This document shows positions 26,091 to 35,035 of a stretch of 64,000 nt of DNA, piece after piece (the first letter of the stretch is position 1; each line of letters starts with the position of its first letter). Made by a program: the position numbers and the translations under genes. The stretch is from the NCBI GenBank assembly GCA_025655595.1, contig JAHXIO010000011.1, positions 558,001-622,000 on the forward strand. Direction: 5' to 3'. Source of the stretch: Candidatus Thiodiazotropha sp. (ex Monitilora ramsayi). Its GTDB lineage: Bacteria > Pseudomonadota > Gammaproteobacteria > Chromatiales > Chromatiaceae. The notes beneath the pieces were generated by a model, which saw only the letters and a program-made list of their open reading frames with translations, made no database searches and was not told where the DNA came from.

Positions 26091-26723
26091 ATGCATCAGC
26101 AGATCAACAAGGCACGCCGAAGTCTTCTGCTCGCAGGCGGATTTGGAATATGTTCACTCCCGGCCTTTGGAGTTGATCGCCTATTCACACCGCCTCAGAC
26201 AGCAGGCCCTTTCTATCCGAATCTTCCCATGCTTGACAATGACAGTGACCTGACAAGAATCTCAGGAAAGACAGGGATTGCAGATGGTGTCATAACTGAT
26301 CTCTCAGGCCGAATTATCGCCTCCGACGGTAAAGCATTAGGCGGTATTCGGATTGAGATCTGGCAATGCGATGCCAATGGCCGCTATCGCCACACAAGAG
26401 AGAGGCGATCCATTCCCATGGATCCTCACTTTCAGGGATTCGGGCAGAGTATGACTGATAAACTGGGACGCTACCGCTTCCGTACAATACGACCAGTTCC
26501 CTATCCAGGCAGAACCCCCCACATTCATGCTGCAATTTTTCGCCCCGGGATGAAACCTTTTGTCACGCAGATTTATGTGGCAGGCGATCCTGGAAATATA
26601 GAAGACACTCTCTTTCGCAAAATACCCGTGGAGCAAAGACCTTTAGCTGTCGCTGATTTCACCCCCTCACGTAGAGAGGGTGTGGACATGGATGCTGAAT
26701 TCGACTTTATTCTCAGCACGTAA
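26091..26723 (+). CDS. Exported intradiol ring-cleavage dioxygenase-like protein
   Basis: A 210-aa protein of the protocatechuate 3,4-dioxygenase fold. The candidate non-haem iron(III) ligands are Tyr99 (G-R-Y-R-H), Tyr138 (P-Y-P-G-R) and His144/His146 (T-P-H-I-H). A hydrophobic, R-R-containing N-terminus (A-R-R-S-L-L-L-A-G-G) suggests export, perhaps by Tat. Cytoplasmic aromatic-pathway dioxygenases are longer and unexported, so the substrate is not known. No aromatic-degradation genes are nearby. Confidence 0.85.
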   Translation: MHQQINKARRSLLLAGGFGICSLPAFGVDRLFTPPQTAGPFYPNLPMLDNDSDLTRISGKTGIADGVITDLSGRIIASDGKALGGIRIEIWQCDANGRYRHTRERRSIPMDPHFQGFGQSMTDKLGRYRFRTIRPVPYPGRTPHIHAAIFRPGMKPFVTQIYVAGDPGNIEDTLFRKIPVEQRPLAVADFTPSRREGVDMDAEFDFILST

Positions 26724-26861
26724 AGCCACTGTGCTCCATCAGCCCCAATACACACCCGATACAGCGTCGTTGCCAAATCTCTGGCGTACAGCCTAATCAG
26801 ATATTAATCAACACAGAATAATCGATTAAACCTGAACCAGGTTTGTCACGACGATGCTCAT

Positions 26862-27464
26862 CTAGTTCTCGATCGCCCATCCCATGAATGATTTCCTGGT
26901 CTCCCTGTCCGCCTTCATCCACCAATACCTCAGTCTCTCGCCGGGATACGCAGTTTGGGATTCACTCTGTGTTTGCACGTGAGTCGAGGGCGCTTTTTCG
27001 ACGATTACAGAACCTTTTTGATGTACAACCTTAGTAGACGGTATATCTCGGTGATGTTCAGTAGTGGCATGACCAAGATTCTCTGCATATATGAGCTCAC
27101 CGCTCTGCGACCTGATAACCACAACCGGTTTTTCTGCAAAGGCCTGCTTGTTCTCAAACGCTTTTTTCTCCGGTTCCAGGTAGTAACTCTCACCCTGCTT
27201 CATATTGATTGATATCCGAAAGGGCTTTGACGAAATGACACTTTCATATCCGAGATCAGGGTCTGGGATAACATCCTTATAGCGAAGCGTTATGAAATGA
27301 TCACCTGCGCTTAGGGTAAAGGTTCCCTTGTGACTCAATAAGGGACGCTCCACCTTAGTACCGTCTATCATATGAACAATCAGAGTGTCAGCAACATGAA
27401 GCTGAACAGCTTGTACCTGCAATGCAATCATGCTCAAAAGTAGTACATATAAGAATGAGCGCAT
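26862..27464 (-). CDS. DUF2057 family exported protein (YccT-like)
   Basis: A 200-aa protein with a signal peptide (M-R-S-F-L-Y-V-L-L-L, cleaved near V-Q-A) and the DUF2057 pattern D-G-x-K-V-E-R-P-L-L then G-D-H-F-I-T-L-R-Y-K-D. E. coli YccT (CsgI) of this family restrains curli assembly; no curli genes are here. The C-terminus has a conserved-looking W-W-M-K-A-D-R-E-T-R-K-S-F-M-G-W. The ATG at 27464 follows AGAGGGG; a 36-codon extension upstream is rejected. Confidence 0.8.
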   Translation of the reverse strand: MRSFLYVLLLSMIALQVQAVQLHVADTLIVHMIDGTKVERPLLSHKGTFTLSAGDHFITLRYKDVIPDPDLGYESVISSKPFRISINMKQGESYYLEPEKKAFENKQAFAEKPVVVIRSQSGELIYAENLGHATTEHHRDIPSTKVVHQKGSVIVEKAPSTHVQTQSESQTAYPGERLRYWWMKADRETRKSFMGWAIEN

Positions 27465-27603
27465 ATCCACCCCTCTTCTGTTAGGTTTGCGTGGCGTTGT
27501 CAACTCATTGATGCCAGGCACAGGGTAGCATCCGGCATCACAATTCAGAGATAACAAACCATCATTATCCATACTAAAAACCGGCTCAAATTATTTTCAC
27601 TTA

Positions 27604-27621
27604 GGGCCTGTCACCAGGCCC
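27604..27621 (-). terminator. Hairpin after the porin gene
   Basis: GGGCCTG/CAGGCCC with a four-base loop lies 20 bases after the porin stop (reading the minus strand). Only a weak T-rich tail follows, so termination is plausible but not certain. Confidence 0.45.
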
Positions 27622-27640
27622 CAAGCAAGATCAAAAGATC

Positions 27641-28801
27641 TCAGAATGAATACTTAGCAGCAAACTGGATTCTATCAAGCTGTCCATCATCGCCATTCTC
27701 CTTCTCCAGCTCACCCGTCAGATACATCACACCCAGCGTAAGTGGTTTAACCGGTGTGTACATCAGATTGACTTGTATACTATTGGCGCTTTCGTTAAAA
27801 CTACCAGGCGCTGATGATGGATTATCAACATCTACCATGCTATAGATCAGATTTGATCGCCATTTACTGTTCCACATATGACGATAAGCAGCGAACCCTG
27901 CCACCGACTCGACGCTATCGAGCCCGCCACTCGCATTGACAACCGCATCACGAACTACGCCCAAACTTGTATAACGCCCCATCCCGTCACCATAATTGAG
28001 GGCAAACCTGATATCGTCCTTCTGCATCACCTTTACCTTACCGCTGATGCCCAAACCCCAACCGCCGGTGGAGTCGCTCTGAGTTCCATCGTCATATTTC
28101 AGTTCACGTAACAGCCCGTTAAACCTCAGGTGACCCCAACCCCGCTTCATGGTGTAGTTTGCGGCAATATCCGGTACCGAGTTGACATCGTTCAATCCGG
28201 CGTCGGTAAACGTCTCCGGATTTTCCAACGCAACCTGGAATCCATTCCTGCTGTAGCGAACCATTGGCTGGCGGATGAAGACCGTTCCCTCAGGCGCACC
28301 CAGAAAATCGAGCGCATCAGGCAGCGCCGCCGTATCCATGAAGGTTGACCAAGTCTGTCCGAACAGCCAGTTGTCATAGGTTAGGAAATAGTGCCTTAGG
28401 CGCGGGGAGAAGCTATTGCTGACAATCTCGTTACCAAACCCCGTGGTCAGAAAATCCATCTCCAGTACCACGCCCAACGTATGCGAGTCACTCTTAGTCT
28501 TCGCCTTGAAATTGATGCGTGACTCTCTGGCAGTCATATCGAATACCTGATCCCCACCGCTGCCTCCGGTGGGAATGGAAGATGGCAGGTAGAATGTCCG
28601 ACCGGTACTGCCGGCACCACCGGCCAGTGCTCCACTATCGGTATCGGTCCACATCGCGCTCAGCTTGGCGTAGCCGCCAAGGCTGAATTCCACGTCGCCG
28701 CCGATGACATCACTAAAATTAAATGCCGATGCACTGGATGGTAGCATCGACAGCATGCCGAATATACCCAGAATCGATACCGCTTTTCTCATCACTTTCA
28801 T
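27641..28801 (-). CDS. DcaP-like outer-membrane porin
   Basis: A 386-aa outer-membrane beta-barrel. The signal is cleaved near A-S-A-F, and the barrel begins with the V-E-F-S-L-G-G-Y-A-K-L pattern. F-G-Q-T-W-S-T-F-M-D in the middle and a C-terminal phenylalanine (K-Y-S-F) are typical of DcaP-like trimeric porins that take up dicarboxylates or other small anions. A GGAG ribosome site lies before the ATG. No transporter partner is adjacent, so the substrate is unknown. Confidence 0.9.
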   Translation of the reverse strand: MKVMRKAVSILGIFGMLSMLPSSASAFNFSDVIGGDVEFSLGGYAKLSAMWTDTDSGALAGGAGSTGRTFYLPSSIPTGGSGGDQVFDMTARESRINFKAKTKSDSHTLGVVLEMDFLTTGFGNEIVSNSFSPRLRHYFLTYDNWLFGQTWSTFMDTAALPDALDFLGAPEGTVFIRQPMVRYSRNGFQVALENPETFTDAGLNDVNSVPDIAANYTMKRGWGHLRFNGLLRELKYDDGTQSDSTGGWGLGISGKVKVMQKDDIRFALNYGDGMGRYTSLGVVRDAVVNASGGLDSVESVAGFAAYRHMWNSKWRSNLIYSMVDVDNPSSAPGSFNESANSIQVNLMYTPVKPLTLGVMYLTGELEKENGDDGQLDRIQFAAKYSF

Positions 28802-28964
28802 TGTTCCAGTCTCCTCGTATGCAGATCATTAATATTTAGTGTCGGATCTGCGTGATATTTTCAAAGCCAACGCCAATTCGGCATCAGCTCTTTCCGGACC
28901 GTGGCGAAAAAAAATATTCGAGTCTCAATACCTCTAAGACACTGGATGCTTCTATAAAGAAATA

Positions 28965-28983
28965 CCCGGTCATATTTACCGGG
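28965..28983 (-). terminator. Hairpin spanning the stop codon of the DUF3859 gene
   Basis: On the minus strand CCCGGT/ACCGGG pairs across a seven-base loop, and the TAA stop is inside the structure. TATTTCTTT follows. It looks like a compact terminator. Confidence 0.5.
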
Positions 28984-29566
28984 CATTATCATCTGGCATG
29001 TTCTCCACCTCCTCTTCCGGCCAATAGGTTATGAAACGTTGACTGACAAGCATTTTGCCGTTGAACCATATCTGGAACGTCCATTCACCTTCGACTAACT
29101 CGTACTCCTCACTCAGGGCGTAGAGGTCGAGCGCCGTAACAATTCCGTGTGTAGCTTTTCTTTTAATGCGTCTTTCTGACTCTGTGACACGGGTACCATC
29201 AGGCATCAACATCTCGGGATGAGTCAGGCGTCGGGTAAGCATAGGGCGATGCTGATCGGGAGAGAGTTTCAGCCAATATCGATAGCCGAAGTAGACCCCT
29301 TTGCGTAATGGAATTCGGGTTGATGTCTCAGCAAATTCAACTGTTACATTACGGATAATCTTGCCGGTGCCACTCAGTTTGCTCTCGACTGTCTGACCTT
29401 TATCCAGTCCATTAAACAGACCGAATTCAGTGACTTTACCCCATGAATCAAATTGATCATTCGAATGGATGCGAGTCGCACCCTCTATCGCCTCCTGGCC
29501 TGCAAGGCTTGATTGCAACACAGTCAATGCGCTTATCAGGACAATCAATAGCGGCAACGTTTTCAT
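28976..29566 (-). CDS. DUF3859 family exported protein
   Basis: A 196-aa protein with a Sec signal (residues 1-22) and the DUF3859 layout: an Ig-like beta domain with F-G-Y-R-Y-W-L-K-L near residue 92 and G-E-W-T-F-Q-I-W-F-N-G-K near 161. The family is found in gammaproteobacterial envelopes without known function. It stands alone between the porin and the large exported protein, all on the minus strand. Confidence 0.8.
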   Translation of the reverse strand: MKTLPLLIVLISALTVLQSSLAGQEAIEGATRIHSNDQFDSWGKVTEFGLFNGLDKGQTVESKLSGTGKIIRNVTVEFAETSTRIPLRKGVYFGYRYWLKLSPDQHRPMLTRRLTHPEMLMPDGTRVTESERRIKRKATHGIVTALDLYALSEEYELVEGEWTFQIWFNGKMLVSQRFITYWPEEEVENMPDDNAR

Positions 29567-29693
29567 ATCAGAATTGTCATTGACTCAATGTTCGACCGGC
29601 CATATCACCTTGGTTAGCGAAAACCCTGTAAAGAAACCAGGGCTGTCCGACATCAGGTCGGCCCCATCATTCACCCGTAAAAACTGATCGGCG

Positions 29694-31325
29694 CTACTGT
29701 ACGAAGGCCTCGTGAATAACCATCAACATCCGAGGATCCACACCGATTTCAGGACCGTCATCCGGATTCCGGTAAGGAAAATTTGCAATCGGTCGCGCGC
29801 AGCCCTGATTACCTTCCCGATCATTGGGATCACCGCTACAGCCGCCTCCACCCCACCCGGGGCCACCATCAGTCCAGTTGGGATGGATCAAATACTCCAC
29901 CACTCCGCCGCCCGGCTTGAAGCAAGCATTAGCGGGGTGTCCGCCTGAACATCCTGCAGGGTTGTGAATCTCATCGGGATTCATGGCAGATGCGGCCACC
30001 AGCACCGTCTCAACATCACACAGATCTTCCTCGGCTTCATAACCGTAGAAGTTGTATTCCGTTGCAAACAGATCCGCATTGGCTTTTACATAGTCGCACC
30101 CAGGACCCGACATCCGGTTAGTTCGAATCCCGGCTATCACATTGACACCGGGATCAAGCGCGACACTGCGACGAAGGTCGGGGTCGCTGTAGTCGTCGAA
30201 GGAGACAATATTCACTCGCTGACGAAATACACTGGGATTGCAGCCGTTTGGCGTGCCGGGAATTTCACCGCGCAAACAGTCGCGTGAGCGCTGCCGGTCG
30301 GTGGCGTATATATTGCCGCTCTCATCGAACGAGATAGCCCGCAGTGAGTCACGCCGTGACGGATCGTCGGCCTCTCGACCCAGACGAAAGTCGATGACGT
30401 CAATCACTTTGGCGCGATTTTTTCCCTTATTGAGCTTAAAATCCTCACGATCCTCATACCTCGATCGCTTGCCGCCGTTGGAGCCCACACCCCGACTCTG
30501 TTTGTCGATACCCGCCTTCCAATCGATGACCAATACAGCCCCTCCGTGAAAGGTACTGACATACATTCCGCGATCGTCAAACATAATCCCTGCAAAGCAT
30601 CCCCAGAGATCGTGTCCCGGTTTTCCACGCCCAGGACGGCTGTACTCATCAACGATTTCCAATGTCTCCTGATCGATCACCAGAAGACGACTGTTACCGG
30701 CACGCTCATAGGTACTGCTAACGGGAGGGAAGTACATGTCGGCTTCAAGGCCTGTCGATGCATCCACCGCTGTATCGGAATTTGCGGCATTGAAGAAATT
30801 GGCATCACAAACCGCCTGGATAATATTGCCGTTAGGCATCATCTGGCTTCCCAGGGGACGCGGCACCGAGCCATACCCTTCCGGTCCATCCGGATTACCC
30901 AACAACGCTTTGTAGGAGACTGAACGTATCGGCGTACCGTCACGATGCAGTTCCGTCAGGCCCTGTTGACCTGCGCTGGTGATAAAGGCATGTCCGTTAA
31001 GGCCTCCCGAAAGAACGCCTGTGGGTTTCCAAGGCCCGGGGCAGTCAAAGTCATCAGGACAGATATCCGTTTCATCATTCAACGCACTGAACGGATTGTT
31101 TACAGTAAGTCCCGGGGTACCGGTAAATATATTCATTTCAATGACTTGCCCCGGCCCATTAACGTCTGAGAACGGAGCATTCATAGCATTAGCCATCATG
31201 TAATTGCCTTCAATACAGACATGGGTGCCCGCTTCGCCGATATCATGAGCGGCAAGCCCCATAGTGAGGAGTGTCAAACCGGCAGCGACACCGGTCCTGA
31301 TGAGTTTCTGATTGAATCTCTTCAT
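29694..31325 (-). CDS. Large exported protein, propeller-like, unknown function
   Basis: A 543-aa secreted protein with a signal peptide cleaved near G-L-A-A-H. Repeated stretches such as L-L-V-I-D-Q-E-T-L-E-I-V, I-M-F-D-D-R-G-M-Y-V-S and I-S-F-D-E-S-G-N-I-Y-A-T suggest a beta-propeller. There are many cysteines (C-I-E-G-N-Y, C-P-D-D-F-D-C, C-D-Y, C-S-G-G, C-A-R), which suggests several disulfides, and a Gly-rich segment W-G-G-G-G-C-S-G near the end. I do not recognise the family. The ATG at 31325 follows AGAGGAC; a 29-codon upstream extension is rejected. Confidence 0.75.
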   Translation of the reverse strand: MKRFNQKLIRTGVAAGLTLLTMGLAAHDIGEAGTHVCIEGNYMMANAMNAPFSDVNGPGQVIEMNIFTGTPGLTVNNPFSALNDETDICPDDFDCPGPWKPTGVLSGGLNGHAFITSAGQQGLTELHRDGTPIRSVSYKALLGNPDGPEGYGSVPRPLGSQMMPNGNIIQAVCDANFFNAANSDTAVDASTGLEADMYFPPVSSTYERAGNSRLLVIDQETLEIVDEYSRPGRGKPGHDLWGCFAGIMFDDRGMYVSTFHGGAVLVIDWKAGIDKQSRGVGSNGGKRSRYEDREDFKLNKGKNRAKVIDVIDFRLGREADDPSRRDSLRAISFDESGNIYATDRQRSRDCLRGEIPGTPNGCNPSVFRQRVNIVSFDDYSDPDLRRSVALDPGVNVIAGIRTNRMSGPGCDYVKANADLFATEYNFYGYEAEEDLCDVETVLVAASAMNPDEIHNPAGCSGGHPANACFKPGGGVVEYLIHPNWTDGGPGWGGGGCSGDPNDREGNQGCARPIANFPYRNPDDGPEIGVDPRMLMVIHEAFVQ

Positions 31326-31808
31326 CGTGTCCTCTGGGAATGCTTGTTCTTGTTTAAGACAATACGCAGTATTCACCCAGATGGATTCGACTTCGGATGA
31401 GACACGGTACAAAAGGCCGCCCCCGCGTCTGGAACAGGTCGATCCTATGACTTCCCGTTATTGTATTTAGCCAGGATCAAGATTGACTCAGACCGGCAAT
31501 ACAGCATTCAAGAATGACATTCGTCAGCTACAGACTGCCCCTTGTATACAAAGCCTGTCTTCCGTGGGGTTGTCCAAGTCATTGTGACACGCTCAGCAAA
31601 CCGAACAGAGATCAGATCAGCCAGCCGGCGTTTTATACTCTGTCAGCCACGAAAAAAATGAGGGTGAATCGTGTAGAGATCACACTTGCAGTCGCAGCAG
31701 TAACCCTATCGGTTAGCGCTTGTTAGGCGTAATGATGAGATGTTTGCCAATGGCCCTGTACGGAAGGCATCTATGCAAGTCGCAACGCTCGTTTCGCAGA
31801 TACGATCC
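31326..31808. other. Intergenic, 483 bases
   Basis: The gap holds the promoter of the large exported protein (minus strand) and the 3' end region of the acyltransferase fusion. I see no convincing gene. A 22-codon frame ending in a lipobox (31661-31729) is discussed under rejected items. Confidence 0.5.
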
Positions 31809-33824
31809 TTACGCCATATCCTGTATGTCTTCCTCTGCCAGATCGATTGCCTGTTTGACAAAGGATCTGTAACGCTGATTGAATCGATCGAGGAAATCAT
31901 ACAGTGACTGTCGGTCATCCCTATCCTGCAGATGATCGGAAAGCTTGAAAGCCGGAAATACAATGGCAGCGGTACAGACATGAGTCAGGCGCTTATCGAA
32001 GTTCGCTACCGCAATAGGTACTATCAGTGGTTCCGGGGCCACATTAAGCGCCAGACGAAAAGCACCGCCTTTGAATGGACCCGGTGACTCTTCAGTGTAG
32101 AAACATCGACCCTCGGGACAGATAATGATGTTTTCACCCTGTCTCAGCCTCTCTCCCGCCTGATCTATAAACCGCCGGTTACGCTCTTCCCGTGTCAGAT
32201 GTCGATCCCGATCCTCATCATCCACCTCTCCAGGATAGACGTAAAGGTAATCGAGCCTGTCAAAATACTGTTGGAATCCATACCAGTCCAAATCGGGTTT
32301 ACGTACCACCCGTGTAGGCGCCTCCCCATATTTCGGAAAGATCACCATACTGGAGACAAAATGGGTGTCCAGCGTCAGGCGAAAATCGTTTGGCAACAGA
32401 TTATCCGTGTGATTCTCCAGATGATTCATGATAAAGATCTGGCCAGACTCCGCGGGCAGATTCTCCTCTCCGGCAATTCTGAACGCCGTCTGCCGAAACA
32501 GTGACTGAAACTTTTCCATGCAGTGGCGTCTTACGAGTTGCGGGGATTCTTCATGCGGTGCATTGGCAACACTTTCGTAGATCCGCTGCAAGCCCTGATA
32601 AAAATGGAGTTCGACATGCACCTTCTCAAGGATATCGAGCGCCAGGGCTGCCAGATTTTTCTCCGTCTCATCTTCACCATGATTACGGATCAGTTCCAGC
32701 GTACCGAAGGCATCGGACAACGTAAGGCGATTCTCAAGAAGGTAGGGGATCTTATGCAGGGGTGATGTCACATGCAGTACATCTGCATTCTGCTCCAGCA
32801 AGGCACATACCGCGAGAGTCTCCTTCTGGTATCGCTTGGCAATCATCTGTGTGCGAGCGACTCGTAACCGATTCCCAATGAGCCATATGATCCGCTCCAT
32901 CAACTCCCGGCCCAAAACAGGATCTTCAGTACACAAGGTCTTAAGCGACTCCCCTGGGAAGTACCAGGCACAGACAGGGCCGATAGCGATTGCGGAAACC
33001 TGATATTGATAAGGCTTGACAATTGCAGACCAACCAAAAGCCTGTCCCGGATTCTCCAGGCTGTTAAGAAAAAAACAGACCCTATTATCACTGCCGCAAT
33101 ACCAGAGCTCGATGCGGCCACTGACCAGCAGATAGAAACCCTCAGCAGAATCCCCTTGCTGAAACAGACTGGTACCACTTTCAACCCTGACCATCCTTCC
33201 GATTCCCAACAGAACATTCAAATGTTTATCAGGCAACTCCTCAAAAAAAGTCGCATGTCGCAGAAATCTGAACGTTGTCTCCAGATCACTACCTAATGTT
33301 TCGGCATCAAAATTTATACCATGGGCAAATGAAATCGGGGCTTTTGCAGACTCTACCAGGGGATCGCCTTCAGTCCCGCTCGATGCGATCAGCCGGTCTC
33401 TGTTATAGACCAGCCGCTTAGCAAGTACTTCCGCAACTCTGCGAAGGATCTCAACACCCACTACCGGCTCTTTTTCAAACAAATGCATAAAAGCCGTGCG
33501 AGGTAGTCGAAGCAGGCGGCAGCTTGTCTCACAACGGACAGTTAAGGTATGTCGATAGGGTGCGCGAAACACTGACCAACCGATAAGCGTACCCACCTCG
33601 CCATCTGTGCCGACCAGCAGATCGTCCATGCCGGCCACATGGATCAGAAACTGCACTCTTCCGCTCAAGAGAAAGAACAACGCAATGGCGCGATCATGCT
33701 GGTGCAACAAAATATCACCTTGGGCCAACTCGCGTATTTCCGCCTCTTCGGCCAGATGCGCCATTGCCTCGGTGTGAATGCCGTGAAAAAAATCTAATGC
33801 CAATAATTCTGCTGTTTCGACCAT
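31809..33824 (-). CDS. Two cyclic-nucleotide-binding domains fused to a PlsC-like acyltransferase
   Basis: A 671-aa cytoplasmic protein. CNB domain 1 covers about residues 10-135 (F-F-L-L-S-G-R-V-Q-F). CNB domain 2 covers about 190-315 (G-F-Y-L-L-V-S-G-R-I-E-L). After a helical linker, an acyltransferase domain of the PlsC/glycerol-phosphate type begins near 445. It has M-N-H-L-E-N-H-T-D (His468, Asp474; one residue more than the usual H-x4-D) and I-C-P-E-G-R followed by F-K-G-G-A-F-R-L. The domain order suggests an acyltransferase controlled by cAMP or another ligand. The bound ligand and acyl substrate are unknown. Confidence 0.88.
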   Translation of the reverse strand: MVETAELLALDFFHGIHTEAMAHLAEEAEIRELAQGDILLHQHDRAIALFFLLSGRVQFLIHVAGMDDLLVGTDGEVGTLIGWSVFRAPYRHTLTVRCETSCRLLRLPRTAFMHLFEKEPVVGVEILRRVAEVLAKRLVYNRDRLIASSGTEGDPLVESAKAPISFAHGINFDAETLGSDLETTFRFLRHATFFEELPDKHLNVLLGIGRMVRVESGTSLFQQGDSAEGFYLLVSGRIELWYCGSDNRVCFFLNSLENPGQAFGWSAIVKPYQYQVSAIAIGPVCAWYFPGESLKTLCTEDPVLGRELMERIIWLIGNRLRVARTQMIAKRYQKETLAVCALLEQNADVLHVTSPLHKIPYLLENRLTLSDAFGTLELIRNHGEDETEKNLAALALDILEKVHVELHFYQGLQRIYESVANAPHEESPQLVRRHCMEKFQSLFRQTAFRIAGEENLPAESGQIFIMNHLENHTDNLLPNDFRLTLDTHFVSSMVIFPKYGEAPTRVVRKPDLDWYGFQQYFDRLDYLYVYPGEVDDEDRDRHLTREERNRRFIDQAGERLRQGENIIICPEGRCFYTEESPGPFKGGAFRLALNVAPEPLIVPIAVANFDKRLTHVCTAAIVFPAFKLSDHLQDRDDRQSLYDFLDRFNQRYRSFVKQAIDLAEEDIQDMA

Positions 33825-34031
33825 TTCAAACGCCTTTCTTCATGAAGACTTACCGGATAATATTTTAGCTAATGAAGAGACATCGCTATCCGATAGAATT
33901 GTCCAGCCAGTCAGGATCAATATTTCATGTTCCCGCTTTCCTGACCCTTTGACTGGACACCCCTAACCAACTCGCCATCTATCGACGACAGTCTGCTGTT
34001 AACACTCCCCTCCATTATCTATAGTAGAAAT

Positions 34032-34991
34032 ATGCGGCGACTGTTCAAACCCGACCACACCAAGCCAAGAGACTTCGATGATTTTTGGCGGGAAACACTG
34101 ACTCTAGTGGGTGAGGTCGATCCCGACCCTCAGGTCGTTATGCAGGAAAAGATGCCGGACCTCCCCAACCTGTTGATGGAAACCATCTCATTTCGGTCAC
34201 TGGGTGGTGTACGGATCACAGGGTTATTGACCCGTAGCCTGGACGGGCTTCAGCGCCCGTTGATCGTCTACAGCCACGGCTACGGCAGCCAATGCCAGCC
34301 AGGCTGGCCCTGGGCGAAGAGAGGCGCCAACTGCATGGGGGTGGATATCCGGGGATTCGGCCGGTCACAAGAAGCTCTGGAGGCCCCATCCCGCTGGGGC
34401 TGGGTCTTGTCAGGCATTCAATCGCCGGAAACCTCAGTCATCCGGGCTGCGGTATGTGACTATATACAGGGCGCCAGGGTAGCCGAGCAGCTTTTAGGTC
34501 ACTGTACCAGCCACCGTACATTTCAGGGTGTCAGCTTTGCCGGCGCGCTGGCCCTGAAATCCGCATCCGTACTGGATTCCCCTGATCTGCTGGCTGTCGG
34601 CGTACCCACTTTCGGCTGGACCGAAGGCCGCTATCTCTTTGTAAAATCGGGTTCCGGCGCGGAGATCAACAACTATCTTGCTCACCACACCGATCGACTG
34701 GACGATGTGATGCTGGTCATGCGCTATTTCGACCCGGTAAATTTTGCCGACGAGGTCCACTGCCCGACCGTTGTCGGTATTGGCCTTAAAGATGAGGTCG
34801 TACCCGCAAAAACCGTCTATGCCATTGCCAATCACCTGACCGGCCCATACGAGATAATGGAGTTCCCGGTCAGCCACACCGATTTGCCGGAAGAAAGGCT
34901 TTGGGCTCGATTTGAGCACCATTGGCTATCCTTGACCCTCAAGGGCGTACCTGTGGATTTTGGAAAGATGACAGAACGCTCTCAAGGATAA
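34032..34991 (+). CDS. Acetyl-xylan esterase (AXE1/Cah)-family alpha/beta hydrolase
   Basis: A 319-aa alpha/beta hydrolase. F-D-D-F-W near the start and the cap strand L-G-G-V-R-I-T-G-L-L place it in the AXE1/cephalosporin-C deacetylase family. The oxyanion region is Y-S-H-G-Y-G. The catalytic Ser lies in Q-G-V-S-F-A-G near residue 168, Asp in G-L-K-D-E-V-V-P near 256 and His in V-S-H-T-D-L-P near 281. It probably removes acetyl groups from sugars or related esters. The isochorismatase-like gene follows 44 bases later on the same strand. Confidence 0.85.
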   Translation: MRRLFKPDHTKPRDFDDFWRETLTLVGEVDPDPQVVMQEKMPDLPNLLMETISFRSLGGVRITGLLTRSLDGLQRPLIVYSHGYGSQCQPGWPWAKRGANCMGVDIRGFGRSQEALEAPSRWGWVLSGIQSPETSVIRAAVCDYIQGARVAEQLLGHCTSHRTFQGVSFAGALALKSASVLDSPDLLAVGVPTFGWTEGRYLFVKSGSGAEINNYLAHHTDRLDDVMLVMRYFDPVNFADEVHCPTVVGIGLKDEVVPAKTVYAIANHLTGPYEIMEFPVSHTDLPEERLWARFEHHWLSLTLKGVPVDFGKMTERSQG

Positions 34992-35035
34992 CCTAGGTAT
35001 CACTGATTTTACTCAACCCAGATGAGAAATAAACG

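Noticed and set aside
31661-31729. A 22-codon frame with a hydrophobic stretch ending in a lipobox V-S-A-C immediately before a stop
   Set aside because: It has no ribosome site and no residues after the Cys, so it would make only a signal peptide; most likely chance, or a remnant too short to prove.
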